NCBI GenBank assembly: GCA_021234155.1
Contig: JAJEKV010000003.1
Location: forward strand, 16,970,386-17,034,385
Reading direction: 5' to 3'
DNA: 64,000 nt
Source of the DNA: Isoetes taiwanensis
Lineage: Eukaryota > Streptophyta > Lycopodiopsida > Isoetales > Isoetaceae
Shown piece after piece: positions 34,500-45,309 of this stretch (the first letter of the stretch is position 1; every line of letters begins with the position of its first letter). The notes below the pieces were generated by a model. The model was not told where the DNA came from. It saw only the letters and a list, made by a program, of their open reading frames with translations, and did not search any database. A program made the position numbers and the translations under genes.

Positions 34500-35500
34500 C
34501 AATGAATTGATTGGAGTTGATAAAGGTGTATGTGAGTTTGAAATAAAAATTAAGGAAGGCATGAAACCTGTTATGCAAAAACTGAGAAGAATAAATACAT
34601 CTCTCCTGGACCTAATTAAGGAAGAATTGTATAAAATGAAAGATGCTGATGTGATCTCAAAAATAGTAAATCCAGAATGGTTGTCTTGCATTGTGCCTAT
34701 TGAAAAAATAAAATAAAACTATTAGAATTTGCATTGATTACAGAGACCTGAACAAGGCAACCATCAAAGATTGTTATCCTTTGCCTTTCTTGGAAGAAGT
34801 TTTCCATGATGTTGCAGGTAAAGAGATCTATTCTTTCTTAGATGGATTCTCAGGATTTAATCAAAAGGATCAGCCAAAAACTTCTTTTACCACACCATGG
34901 GGAACATTTGCAATGAAGAGAATGCCTTTTGAATTGATGAATGCATCAGCAACTTTCCAAAGAGCTATGGATACATTTTGAGTTTTTCTGGATGATGTTT
35001 GCTTAGGTACTTCTTGCAAAAATCATTTTGATTATCTTACCGAATTATTTGCTATGTGTAGAAAAGGAGGTGTGAGCCTAAATCCCAAAAAATGTGTTTT
35101 CCTGTGCTCAAACGGGGATTGCTAGGACATGAAGTGTCTACCAAAGGCATTCAAGTTGCAGAAAATAAAATTGAGGCTTTGAAGAAGATTGCTCCTCCCA
35201 AAACACTCAAGCAAGTGAAAAGCTTCTTAGGTATAACTAGTTTCTTGAGAATGTATGTTCCTCACTTTTCACACACTATAAGTTCCATTTCTAATCTCAC
35301 AAAAGTTGGAAAATTCTCAAAGAATGAAAGCAAGCATATTTTGGTTGATTGGAATGAGACATGCCAAGAATCTTTTGACAAGATTATAAATGCTATATGT
35401 CACTCTATTTTGCTAAAGCCTCTAGATTTTGAAAAACCTTTCAAAGCTTATATCAGTGTCACAAAAAAAGGCAATTGGCTTGGCATTACTTCAAGATGAC
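34500..35500 (+). pseudogene. Reverse transcriptase and start of RT-linked RNase H (plus copy)
   Basis: RT blocks in order: PVMQKLRRIN, NPEWLSCIVPIEK, ICIDYRDLNKATIKDCYPLP, FLDGFSGFNQ, PWGTFAMKRMPFELMNAS and VFLDDVCLGTS (the catalytic motif is FLDD instead of YxDD). These are spread over three frames with stops near 34713 and 34980. Then follow the thumb (GHEVSTKGIQVAENKIEALKK) and the RT-linked RNase H start (KPFKAYISVTKKG). The loop that normally reads DAS reads SVT. The element cannot make an intact RT. Confidence 0.85.
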
Positions 35501-37036
35501 AATATTATCTCCTTTACAAGCAAAATGTGGTCTGATACTGAATTAAGATACCCCAGGCTCGAGAAGAGTGCAGCTGCATTAATGTTCTTGATAGATAGGT
35601 AGGGCCACTTGCTGCAAAATAATCACACTCAAGTGTATATGAAGCAGAATCCTCTATCCCTTCTATTTGCAAAAAAATAGCCAAAAGCCAAGCTGTGTAG
35701 ATGGGCTTGCAAAATTCAATCCTACAACATTAGTGTCAAGGTGGTGAATTTAATTGAAAATCCTAGCTCTTATTTACCTTATGCTCTGTTTGAGCATGAA
35801 GATCAGGAGGCCTTGAATGATTATTATGCTACTAACCTGATTGCTTTACATGAAAAAGCTTTGGATTGGCAGTTTGATATCAGGAACTATTTGGAGAACA
35901 ATGAGGTACCCAAGGATATGAGTAGCAGCCAAGAAAGAAGATTCAAGGAGAAATGCAAGAAATTCAGGTTAATAGGAGAAGTCTTGTGCCAAGTTGACAA
36001 GGAAGGTGTGTTGCTGAGATGTGTAGATTCAGGAGAAGCCAAAATGATCATTGAAGCTTGCCATGAAGGCATTTGTTGAGGACACTTTGGTGCTGATACA
36101 ACTGCAAAGAAAATTTTGAGGTCTGGGTATTTCTGGCTTTTTAAAGATTGTTATAATGCCATTAAATGATGTCACAAGTGTCAAATTTTTGGCAAAGGAG
36201 TGTTGCAACTAGCTCCCCTCACTGCCATAACCTCTCCAGGGCCATTTCAAACATGGAGACTCGACTTTATAGGTTCAATAGATCCTTCCTCATCTGCTCA
36301 ACATCAATTCATCCTTGTGGCTGCAGATTATTTTACAAAATGGGCTGAAGCAATTCCACTTAGAGAAGCAAATGCTTTTACTACATCAAGATTTCTCCAT
36401 GAAAATATTTGTGCTAGATTTAGAATTCCTTTCAAAATTATCTCTGATAGGGGAACTCAATTCATGAACCAAACCATTGCTTTGCTGCTAACTACTCTCA
36501 AAGTCAAGCATACCAAAAGCTCAGCATACTACCCTCAAGGGAATAGCCAAGCTGAGTCAACAAACAAGGTTTTGAAGTCAATTATGAAGAAAACCATTAG
36601 TATCTTCAAAAAGAATTGACACTTGAAGTTGCATGATGCTATATGGGCATATAGGACTACCATTAAAGCATCTACAAAGCATCTCTTAGGTTGGCCTATC
36701 AGATAAATTTATAAATGGAAGATGCACTAAAAGAAAGGTGTGTGAGATTGATGCAGTTAGAAGAACACAAATATGAAACTGAGAATGCAGTTCTGATAAA
36801 AAAAGCAGACTACACTAGACACCAAAGTGGTTCTTAAATAGAATAAGGCAAGGGAAGATGTAGCAGCAAAATTTGAGAATCTTTGGGAAGGGCCCTTTGA
36901 AGCGATTGGGACAGCAGGGAAAGACTCTTATTGGTTAAGATATGTTCTTGATGGTAGAGAACTGCTGAATCCCATCAATATTCTGCATTTGAAAAGGTAC
37001 TGGCAACAGCATGTTGCCTTAAGCCTATTTAGTTAA
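35501..37036 (+). pseudogene. Integrase region (plus copy)
   Basis: The remnant of the second RNase H is followed by an HHCC zinc region (H...CHEGIC-stop-GHFGADTTAKKIL...CHKCQ), a D,D35E-type core with DFIGS, SDRGTQF and NSQAESTNKVL, and a C-terminal GPFEAIG...LHLKRYW block ending ...LSLFS at 37036. Internal stops at about 36078 and 36168 and further frameshifts show decay. It catalyses strand transfer in live relatives. Confidence 0.85.
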
Positions 37037-37824
37037 AGTCTATTAAGAATTTGTAGGTAGTCTAGTGTAGTTTGCTTTGAATTGATTATAATTGCAAAAT
37101 ATAAAAAACAGAAAAAGAAAAGACAAAAAATAAGTGCAGGAATACTTTGAGAATTAGTTTGAGTTCTTTGTGCTATTAGAATAAAGAAGTCATTTCGTTA
37201 GAGTTGTTTATGCTCAAGGTTTCTACTACTAAGACTGATGCAAAACAGGGAGATTTATGCAGGTGCCAGCTTGTGCAAGGCTCAACCTCTGTATTTTTAC
37301 TACTGAGGTTGTTGATTTCCATGCAGGAGCATCTGAAATGTGTCCTCATTCATATCATCTTCACACATTTTCTCCATATTCTTCCAGACTTTTCCATATC
37401 TGATGCTGCTGCCATTCGTGCCATAATAGCAGCTCATTGTGCTAACAAGCAAACTTGTCATATGCATGATCATCCTTCACACATCCATCCTATAATAATC
37501 TGCTCAAGAGTTGCCCTTGATCCACATAAACCACTTTTGTTTATCGTTTCCCTATCAAATTCATTGAACTACTATCATATCCCCATCTAGCAGTTCTACT
37601 TGATCTAATTACAATCATATTTGCCATGCAGGTTCACCTGTTCTCTACATTCATAATCATATACACCTCACCTGACTCACCTATCACCACTCTTTTCTCT
37701 CATTCATTGCTGGATCACAAGTTGCCAATTATATCTCCATATTGGCAACTAACAAGAACTTCAGTTGATTCATTTGCAAAATATAGAGGCTGGGGGACCA
37801 GCCTGTCTTTTTTGTTTGGCATGA
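37037..37824 (+). other. 3' untranslated part with a polypurine-type hairpin
   Basis: Between the integrase end and the 3' LTR. The purine stretch GAGGCTGGGGGA (37786-37797) overlaps a perfect 7-bp hairpin, AGGCTGG-GGGA-CCAGCCT (37787-37804), about 20 bases before the LTR start. No coding supported. Confidence 0.5.
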
Positions 37825-40257
37825 TGCTGCCATGCTATGGCAGCATAGAAGAGCATAGCACATATTGATATATTTATGCCTGCTTATTGATTTGAGCATT
37901 GGAGTACAAGCAATACAGACTTGAAGGTTTTTTTATCCCTAAAGATCACAGGTAGACACTTGTTTAAAGAGCTAAGAAGAGGACATTCATTGAAAATCAC
38001 ACATGCAAGCAAAGATTCAAGCAAAGCAATTTGAAGATTTGCAGGCCCCTCAAGTTGACTTGATATATGGTTTACTTTGAGTTCTTGGCATGAGCACTAT
38101 TTCATGTGGTTCATCTCTAGAGTTCATCACCTTATTCCCATTCAAAACATCCTACTTGCCTCACATTCCATGTCTCACCTTCATATCCCATAGCAATTTT
38201 GGCAAATAGCCTTTTCTCTAGTCAAAACATATCATTCATTCACCATTCACACTTCACACACTTATCATGCCACCACCATCTTGAAGAAGCAAAAAATTCT
38301 ACTCGAGTTGGCCTCTCCCATGATCTAAGGTCATGTTCTCTCTCTAGAAGTCAAAGTGGAGAGAGAAAGTGCACAAATTCCTAAGGGAAACATGAAAAAG
38401 TCAAACAATCAAGTTATTACATAAAAGTTGCAAGTTCATGTGCACTAGTACCAAATTGATCCATGTCACCACCCAAAATTGCCAAAGCACCATCCACATA
38501 ATCACCATTGCCATGTCATCACACACACACATGTCACCCTTCTTGAAAATTCATTCTTTCAAAAATTTGACCTAAGTAAAGTCATTTAGACTCTCAAAGG
38601 GACATGTCATCATGCCACATCATCACTAATGCCTGCACATCATCACACACGTGTCACACATATCATTTCCACCTCACCAAAAGTTTTGACTAGAAAAAGG
38701 ACATTTTGCCAACTTGTTTGACACATCATCATCCCATATTGCCACATCATCCTCCATTTGCCAACTCATCATGCCAACTTGCCACTTCATCATATTTTTG
38801 CCCCATTTTGAGTTAAAAAGCCAAATATTCTTTTTGCAAAAAAATTGCTCCACGTCATAGAGCATCAAAAAAGATTCCATGTGCAAAAAAGAATTTTCAA
38901 AAACGACCTCATATTAATCTTCATTTTAAAGTTCTTGGGAATCGTGCCAAGGCTGCCAAAACCTGAAATGCCTGTGGGATATTTGGCTTCCCAAGAACAC
39001 TCAAATTAAAGGAAAAAACAAAGAATTCAGTTGATTTTGCCAAGAACGGGCCGGAATAGAGCATTTTGAAAAGGGGAATTGTTCACAGAGAAATTTTGAG
39101 GGTTTTGGGCGCAAGAATACATCAAGACTGCTAATTTTGAGACCGATTTTGAAATATTATTGCTTGAATCTGCCTTCCAAGCTTCAGGATCTATAGATTA
39201 CCTGATGCTACCTTCGTATTTGCTATTTTGAAGATTGATTTGATCCTGTGCCCAAGACTACAGAGCTTGGGAATCTGTCTTATGATTGAGTGACTTGGAA
39301 ATGAATGAAAATCCGACCCTTGGTGACATATCAGAGTTTAATTCACTCTCTACTTTCTAAGCAAGGTAAAATAATAAGGTAAAAACGAAAATTGAAGGTA
39401 AAATCGCTCATCTAAAGCTTACTATGAATTAGATCTCATCATAATCTGCTCTGCAGATTTAAATTCCACATCATAACTAGACTAAGTTGCATTCAGAGTA
39501 AATCAGTACACATATTCAAGAGGTTTAGTGTTTACAAATAGATCAAGTGCATTTACAAGGGAATAGTTCATCTAGACAAGAGCTGGAAAAAGCATAAAAA
39601 GAGCATTCTTATCTTGCCTATTTATAGGAATCTTGCCTATTTTTGCATTTGCATTCTCAAGTTTATAGCTGCATTTTTTATCAAACAAGCAGTTCTCCCT
39701 GGTTTGCAGATCATAAGTAGATTTAAAGATCAGAAAAGACCATCAAAAAATCGATTTGCCAAACTCTGCTTGATGTTTTCTGACTGTATCAGTCAGTCTG
39801 ACCAAAACCTGAATTTTAAGGTTTTTCTGCATCTGTTTTTGCAAAATGAGAGTTCGATCCTTGTGTGCAGACATATGAGAGAGAGATTAAAGCATCAGAA
39901 CTCAAAAAAAACTCGTATCATTCAATCTGCAAAAAATTGCTAGGGATATTGACTTATTTTTGACCCAGTCAGAAGTCCATATTGAGTGATCTGTGCTATT
40001 CTTTTGGCATCTAATTTTTGGCCTAGCATTCCTGAAGACTTTAAGTGGCTGTGACATTTAAAATCATGATTAGATCTTTCTTTGTTTAGAAATGGCATCA
40101 TTCTTTCTGAGGCAGTCTTTTTTCTGATTTGGAAAAGCAGTTCTAAACTTGTGTTCAAGCTTTATTCTGAGGATTTTCTCTCGCAGAGTGGTTGCCTTAA
40201 GCAACCTCGAGATTCTAAACCATCGAGGTTGAAGGTTTGCCAGGAACACCTTCAACA
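37825..40257 (+). repeat. 3' LTR of the plus-strand family G element
   Basis: 2.43 kb. It opens with an 8-bp inverted repeat (TGCTGCCA, five bases, TGGCAGCA) and closes ...CCTTCAACA, so it has TG...CA ends. The same opening is found at 55756 (minus) and, with one change, at 61409. Short open frames inside are not genes. Confidence 0.85.
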
Positions 40258-40384
40258 ATCTTCAATTTCACGGGAGCAAATGAGGATTATAATAAGGTTG
40301 AGACGTTTTATAAATGAATATAGTGATTCATACAGATTTTTAAACCTAAACTATTGTCCCAAACCATTCATTAATGCTTGCATA

Positions 40385-41210
40385 TGATACGATTCTTGAC
40401 TTTTTGGGATGCTTATATGATCTTGAAATAATATTTTATAGTACATAAACAAGATCAACTAGAATTTACAACATCACAACATCATCTCCGCTGATGCACA
40501 AGATCGAGAAAGAGATAATCTTCCAGATACAAAGAATATAGGAGCACAATTAACCACCCAACCAGATCCACTGGGTTATGACAAAACACAAGCACTATGA
40601 CAAATACAAAGCTCTGGCATCTGGCTTATTGGCCCTTCACACTAATCTTGCTACTCCAAGTTGTCACATATCAGTAAGCAATTGCAAATCTGTAATGTCG
40701 CTGTAGCAGTAATCTGTGATCCCTTGTCACCTTTTCGGCCATTACTCCCACATATGGATGATCTACAAGATGTGCCACCCAATTCTGAAACTAGACTCTA
40801 AGCCGGTTCCAATGAAGTGAAAGTGTTTTTAATCGGAGCTCAGGTTGCAGAGATATCTCTAACTGAAGTTTAGGTTCTATTTATAGATCTCCCACGACTT
40901 TAGCCTTTTTTTAACAGGCGCCTTTTATATCAAAATATCTCCTTGCCTTTAATTAGAATACATGACTTATCATATGGGATATTATCTATGGCCTTCTTCT
41001 CAACTAATAATCATCCCAATGATAGTGGCTCGACCCCTTCCATAAATATCAATGGTTCTTCACACCCAATTGTTATGTTATCCTATGCCCCTCCTTTATA
41101 TACATTTGGGGAAACATTAGGATTAATATTCACATACCATTTGCCATACTTTTGCCATATTTCCATAAGCCATTTGCCGTGGACCACTCCCCCGTGCTTG
41201 CTCCGTGTCA
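40385..41210 (-). repeat. 3' LTR of the compact element
   Basis: 826 bp. It matches 42336-42994 except for extra sequence in the middle (around 40650-40830), which is missing from the other LTR and so was probably deleted there. Confidence 0.85.
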
Positions 41211-41228
41211 ATCCATCCATTCTCAAGA

Positions 41229-42203
41229 TAGATCGTCCGCGATCATCCAAAATACGCTCCTTTTCAATCCATCCCTTCTCAAGATGGATCACCAGCGACC
41301 ATTAATAACCTGTAAATTTCACAATCCTGCACAATCTAGCAATGGTTATGGATATCCGTGTACTTCCAAAGTACGATATATCCCTTGGTTATAGATATCC
41401 GCGCACTTCCAAAGTACGATATATCCTTTGTACTACCACAGTACATCATTATCTTTCATACCTTCGAGGTACTACTTGATTGTATCGCCACCACGATACA
41501 GTGTATCTCCAAGATACAGATGCAACTTTTGTCAAGCCAATTGTGTTGCAATCACAATTACTAGTCTTCAAAAGTATACATCTTATGCACTATTGTTCAA
41601 GCCAATTGTGCTGCAGACACAATTACTAGTCTACCAAGAGGCATTCCCTATCTAGTATACCATGTTCAAGCCTACTACGTTGCAATCGTAGTTACTAGTC
41701 TACCATGGGTATACACATCTCAAAAATTGAATTCTATTCTTTATTCCAAATAAAGAAATTCAATTTACAAACTTTACCCATAAGCTCGTACCGTATGAAG
41801 CAATTTGAGATTCTGAATCCAAAATTTGCATCCAAATATTTGATAGCTTATCCATAGAGTTCTCTCAATGCTTAACCTAGGCAAACCTGCAAATAAAGTC
41901 AAGTATTAATATAGATGACTTCCAAAGCCAAATATTAATGTGGACAACTCCCACGGCCAAACGGCCTCTCAGATCACCACAATCTGGATCTCTGTAAGCT
42001 TAAGCAAGAATGCTTCTTTGCAATTTTTCTCCTCGGGCTAGGAAGTTGTATAGACTCAAATGATCAAAATAGGCCTTCAGAGTTTGCATGAGGTTATGGT
42101 AGGCAGTTCAGCTATTATAACAAAGCAGAGTTCAATGAAATTTGATCAAGAATATAGCAAGTGTTACTTGTCTCCATGACAAGCTATTTGTCGCCACGAC
42201 AAG
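41229..42203 (-). repeat. Array of short hairpins with co-varying arms
   Basis: At least ten small inverted repeats in the element interior. Examples: GTACTT-CCA-AAGTAC (41360-41374), TGTACT-ACCAC-AGTACA (41429-41445), ATACCT-TCG-AGGTAC (41458-41472), TGTATCG-CCACCA-CGATACA (41481-41500), TGTATCT-CCA-AGATACA (41502-41518), AATTGTG...CACAATT (41539-41559 and 41604-41624), ACTACG-TTGCAAT-CGTAGT (41674-41692) and TTGTCG-CCA-CGACAA (42188-42202). Loops recur (CCA, TTGCAAT or close) while arms differ and still pair. Where the plus strand has an A/C mismatch, the minus strand, which is the sense strand of the element, has a G-U pair. Confidence 0.8.
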
Positions 42204-42321
42204 CTACTTGCCTCCATCATTTCTGACTTCTTTAATTCCTCTCACATATTAGAGAGTCCAAATTCCACTAGTGATCCCATTGCCCATAGTTCCCAAATGA
42301 ATCGCAAACCTTCGCTCTGAT

Positions 42322-42333
42322 GCTCTGATACCA
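42322..42333 (-). other. Primer binding site (initiator-Met type) of the compact element
   Basis: The minus strand reads TGGTATCAGAGC two bases after the LTR end ...CGTATCA. This is the canonical plant initiator-tRNA-Met primer site and fixes the orientation. Confidence 0.85.
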
Positions 42334-42335
42334 CT

Positions 42336-42994
42336 TGATACGATTCTTGACTTTCTGGGATGCTTATATAATCTTGAAATAATATTTTATAGTATATAAA
42401 TAAGATCAACTAGAATTCACAACATCACAACATCATCCCCGCTGATGCACAAGATCGAGAAAGAGATAGTCTTCCAGATACAAAGAATATAGGAGCACAA
42501 TTAACCACCCAACAAGATCCACTGGGTTGTGGCAAAACACAAGCACTATGGCAAATACAAAGCTCTGGCATCTGGCTTACTGGCCCTCCACACTAATCTC
42601 GCTACTCCAACTAACTAAAGTTAGTTGCGGAGATATATCTAACTAAAGTTTAGGTTCTATTTATAGATCTGTCCACGACTTTAACCTTTTTTAGCAGGCA
42701 ATTGCTTTTCATATCAAAATATCTCCTTGCCTTTAATTAGAATACATGACTTATCTTATGGGATATAATCTATAGCCTTTTTCTCAACTAATAATCATCC
42801 CAAGTGATAGTGTCTTGACTCCTCGCATAAATATCAATGGTTCTTCACACCCAAATGTTATGTTATTCTATGCCCCTCTTTATATACACTTGGGGAAACA
42901 TTAGGATTAATATTCACATACTATTTACCATACTTTTGCCATATTTCCATAACCCATTTGCCGTGGACCACTCCCCCATGCTTGCTCCGTATCA
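42336..42994 (-). repeat. 5' LTR of the compact element
   Basis: 659 bp with TG...CA ends, next to the primer site. It carries an internal deletion relative to the other LTR. Confidence 0.85.
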
Positions 42995-43022
42995 GCGTAA
43001 GTACAAAACATAATATATTCAT

Positions 43023-43691
43023 TGACAAGTTTAGAACCGTAGCCCAACAACACCGGGCCTCTGGGTTTGGTTAGTAAGTGATGTCAATTTCGAATGTAAG
43101 ATCCAAATATATCAAATAAAATAGGCAAATTGGATAGAGTTTGTGCATATTTAAAATAATAACCTATAATATCACATAGCTTTATTGGCTAAAAGTGTCA
43201 CATGCAAATAACGTGCATATGTGTATGGTAGAGGAGCTTACTTTCCAAAACAACCCATGCTCACAACAATTACAAAAATAAGAGTTGCACAGTGAGCATA
43301 TTTACAAGCCCCCAATGTTAGCCCTACAATATAACATATGCTTACATTTACAAATAAAGGTTACTAAAATGCTGAACATATGGTGTATTGTGGTTAATCC
43401 ATTCTCATCAATGATATTAATCAAATAGATACCCAACATATAACACAATTGTAATGAAAGTGAGTTTGATATAGAAATGTTCTTGGGAAATTGAAGAGCT
43501 TTCATGGTTTGCTTTTCTTATTGCGTCCAAAACATCTACATGCTCCCAAGTTAGGCCCAGATTGACAAGTTTCCAACCTTAACCCAGCAACACTAGGCCG
43601 CTGGGTTTGGTTTGTTAGTAAGTGATATCAATCTCGAATGTAAGATCCAAACATATCAAATAAAATAGGCAAATTGGATAGAGTTTGTGCA
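43023..43691. repeat. Pair of about 127-bp direct repeats (possible TRIM-like unit)
   Basis: 43023-43147 and 43563-43691 are close copies, both beginning TGACAAGTTT and ending TTTGTGCA, so they have TG...CA ends like tiny LTRs. The 415 bases between have no coding region. No 5-bp target duplication or primer site was recognised, so this may instead be a simple duplication. The right repeat abuts the broken end of the minus-strand gypsy element. Confidence 0.5.
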
Positions 43692-43720
43692 TAAGCCCAT
43701 CTATATAACTTGGCTTTGGG

Positions 43721-44155
43721 CTACTTTTTTGCAAAAAGGAGAGATAAGGGATTTTGCCTCATGTAGACTTGAGTTTGGTTATTTTGTAGTAGATGACCTT
43801 GTCTCTCTATCAGAAACATTAAAGCAGCTGCACTCTTCTCCAGCTTGGGGTATCTTAACTTAGCGTCAGACCACATTTTGCTGGCAAAAGCAATAACATA
43901 GTCTTCTTGTAGCAATGCCAAACCAATTGCCCTTTTAGTGACACTCATATAGGCTTTGAAAGGCTTTTCTAAGTCTGGAGGCTTTAGCAGAATAGAATGG
44001 CAGATAGCATTGATGATTTTATCAAGGGATTCTTGATATTCTTCATTCCAATCAACCAAAATGTGCTTGCTTTTATTTTTAGAGAATTTTCCAACCTTTG
44101 TGAGGTTAGAAATTGGATTTATAGTGTGTGAAAAATGAGGGACATACATTCTCAA
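43721..44155 (-). pseudogene. RT-linked RNase H of family G, catalytic Asp region changed
   Basis: Block LVDWNEEYQESLDKI, then KPFKAYMSVTKRAIGLALLQED, FASKMWSDAKLRYPKLEKS and AALMFLIERQGHLL. In ordinary gypsy RNase H the loop after the first strand reads (L/V)xxDAS. Here it is SVT in both family copies, so the first catalytic Asp is missing, while the later Glu (PKLEK) is kept. This fits a degenerate tether-like domain. Confidence 0.8.
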
Positions 44156-44885
44156 GTCATTCCCATGAAACTTTTTACCTGTTTGAGTGTTTTTGGAGGG
44201 GCAAGCTTCTTCAAAGCCTCAATTTTAGCTTCTGCTACCTGAATGCCTTTTGTAGACACTTCATGTCCCAGCAAGTCTCCTCTTGAGCACAGAAAAGCAC
44301 ATTTCTTTGGGTTTAGGCTGACACCTCCTTTTCTGCATAAGGCAAATAACTTTGTTAGAGAATCAAAATGGTCTTTGAAAGAGGTACCTAAACAAAGATC
44401 ATCCAAGAAGACACGAAATGTAGTTGGGGGCATATCCTTGAAAATGGTATCCATGGCCCTTTGGAAGGTTGCTGAAGCATTCATTAATCCAAATGGCATC
44501 CTCCTCATTGCAAATGTTCCTCAAGGTGTAATTAAAGAGGTCTTTGGCTGATCTTCCTCCTTTATGCTTATTTGATTGAAACCTGAGAAACCATCTAAGA
44601 AAGAATATATTTCTTTGCCTGCAACAGCATGTAAAACTTCTTCTAAAAAAGGCAAAGGGTAGCAATCTTTAATGGTGGCTTTATTCAATTCCCTATAGTC
44701 AATGCAAATCCTTATGGTTTTATTTTTCTTTTCAACTGGCACAATGCAAGACAACCATTCAGGATTTACAATCTCTAAGATCACACTACATTTTGTATAA
44801 TTCCTCTTTGATCAGGCCAAGCAAAGATGCATTAATTCTTCTAAGCTTTTGAGCCACAGGCTTCATACCCTCTTTGATTTTTATT
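44156..44885 (-). pseudogene. Reverse transcriptase, C-terminal portion (minus copy)
   Basis: RICIDYRELNKATIKDCYP, SFLDGFSGFNQ, MRRMPFGLMNASATFQRAMD and FRVFLDDLCLGTS (catalytic FLDD). One frameshift lies near 44510-44525. The frame is interrupted on the N-terminal side by the LINE insertion at 44893. The missing N-terminal part continues at 51336. Confidence 0.85.
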
Positions 44886-44892
44886 TCAAGCT
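44886..44892. repeat. LINE target site duplication, left copy
   Basis: TCAAGCT here and TCAAACT at 51336-51342 flank the LINE. The uninterrupted family relative (around 34533-34545) reads TTTGAAATAAAAATT on the plus strand, consistent with a single copy before insertion. Confidence 0.6.
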
Positions 44893-45309
44893 AGTGGGGG
44901 AACGGGAGATGGCGGTTGGCGGTGGCGCTCCGAATTTTCCTGAGCGCTTGTACGGTGCGCCATGGTAAGGGTATTCGCGATTCTGGAACAAGGGGCTCGG
45001 CATTCATGTGGATGGCTTCAAGGAGAACCAAATGAACTATGGAATTCACTGGTTATGCAGCAGTTCTTCCTTGATCATCTTTTTACCTACATTTTTTCGC
45101 ATAATCTTGAAGAACCGGTTCTTGCAGAAGAATCTTGGTTAGGAGAATTTGTGGGGGATAGAAATGCTACTGCCATTGTTGTTTTTTGGGTTTTTTGTGA
45201 TTGGCAAAATGAAAAAATCTCAGTCAGAATTTATTCATAAAAAAACAAGAAATTGAACACGCAGCACTGCAAATTTGGTTAGAAGTAGTTGTAGTTTGGT
45301 TAGTTTGCA

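Larger units (their letters stand above)
30750..40257 (+). mobile_element. Family G Ty3/gypsy element, plus-strand copy (decayed)
   Basis: It holds a 5' LTR lacking its first 900 bases (30750-32573), a tRNA-Gln-type primer site, a gag with an internal inversion, a fused protease remnant plus RNase H-like domain, RT, a degenerate second RNase H, integrase and a full 3' LTR (37825-40257). Many stops and frameshifts show it is inactive. The minus-strand copy at 43692-55756 and the LTR at 61409-63951 belong to the same family. The 5-bp flank after the 3' LTR is ATCTT. Its partner is lost with the truncated 5' end. Confidence 0.85.
40385..42994 (-). mobile_element. Compact non-coding LTR element with a hairpin array
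   Basis: LTRs are at 40385-41210 and 42336-42994. Both begin TGATACGATTC (plus strand) and end ...TGTCA or ...TATCA, so the ends are TG...CA. The right LTR lacks about 165 bases present in the left one. Flanks GCATA (40380-40384) and GCGTA (42995-42999) form a target duplication with one mismatch. The primer site is next to the right LTR on the minus strand (TGGTATCAGAGC). The 1.1-kb interior has no coding region, so the element needs a helper. The minus strand is the sense strand. Confidence 0.85.

Noticed and set aside
37204-37590. 128-codon frame after the integrase
   Set aside because: No similarity to an env-like or other third ORF. No signal peptide or membrane pattern strong enough, and no counterpart visible in another copy.
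41152-41394. Short frames inside the compact LTR element
   Set aside because: They cross the LTR boundary and the hairpin array. Structure, not coding, explains the conservation pattern.
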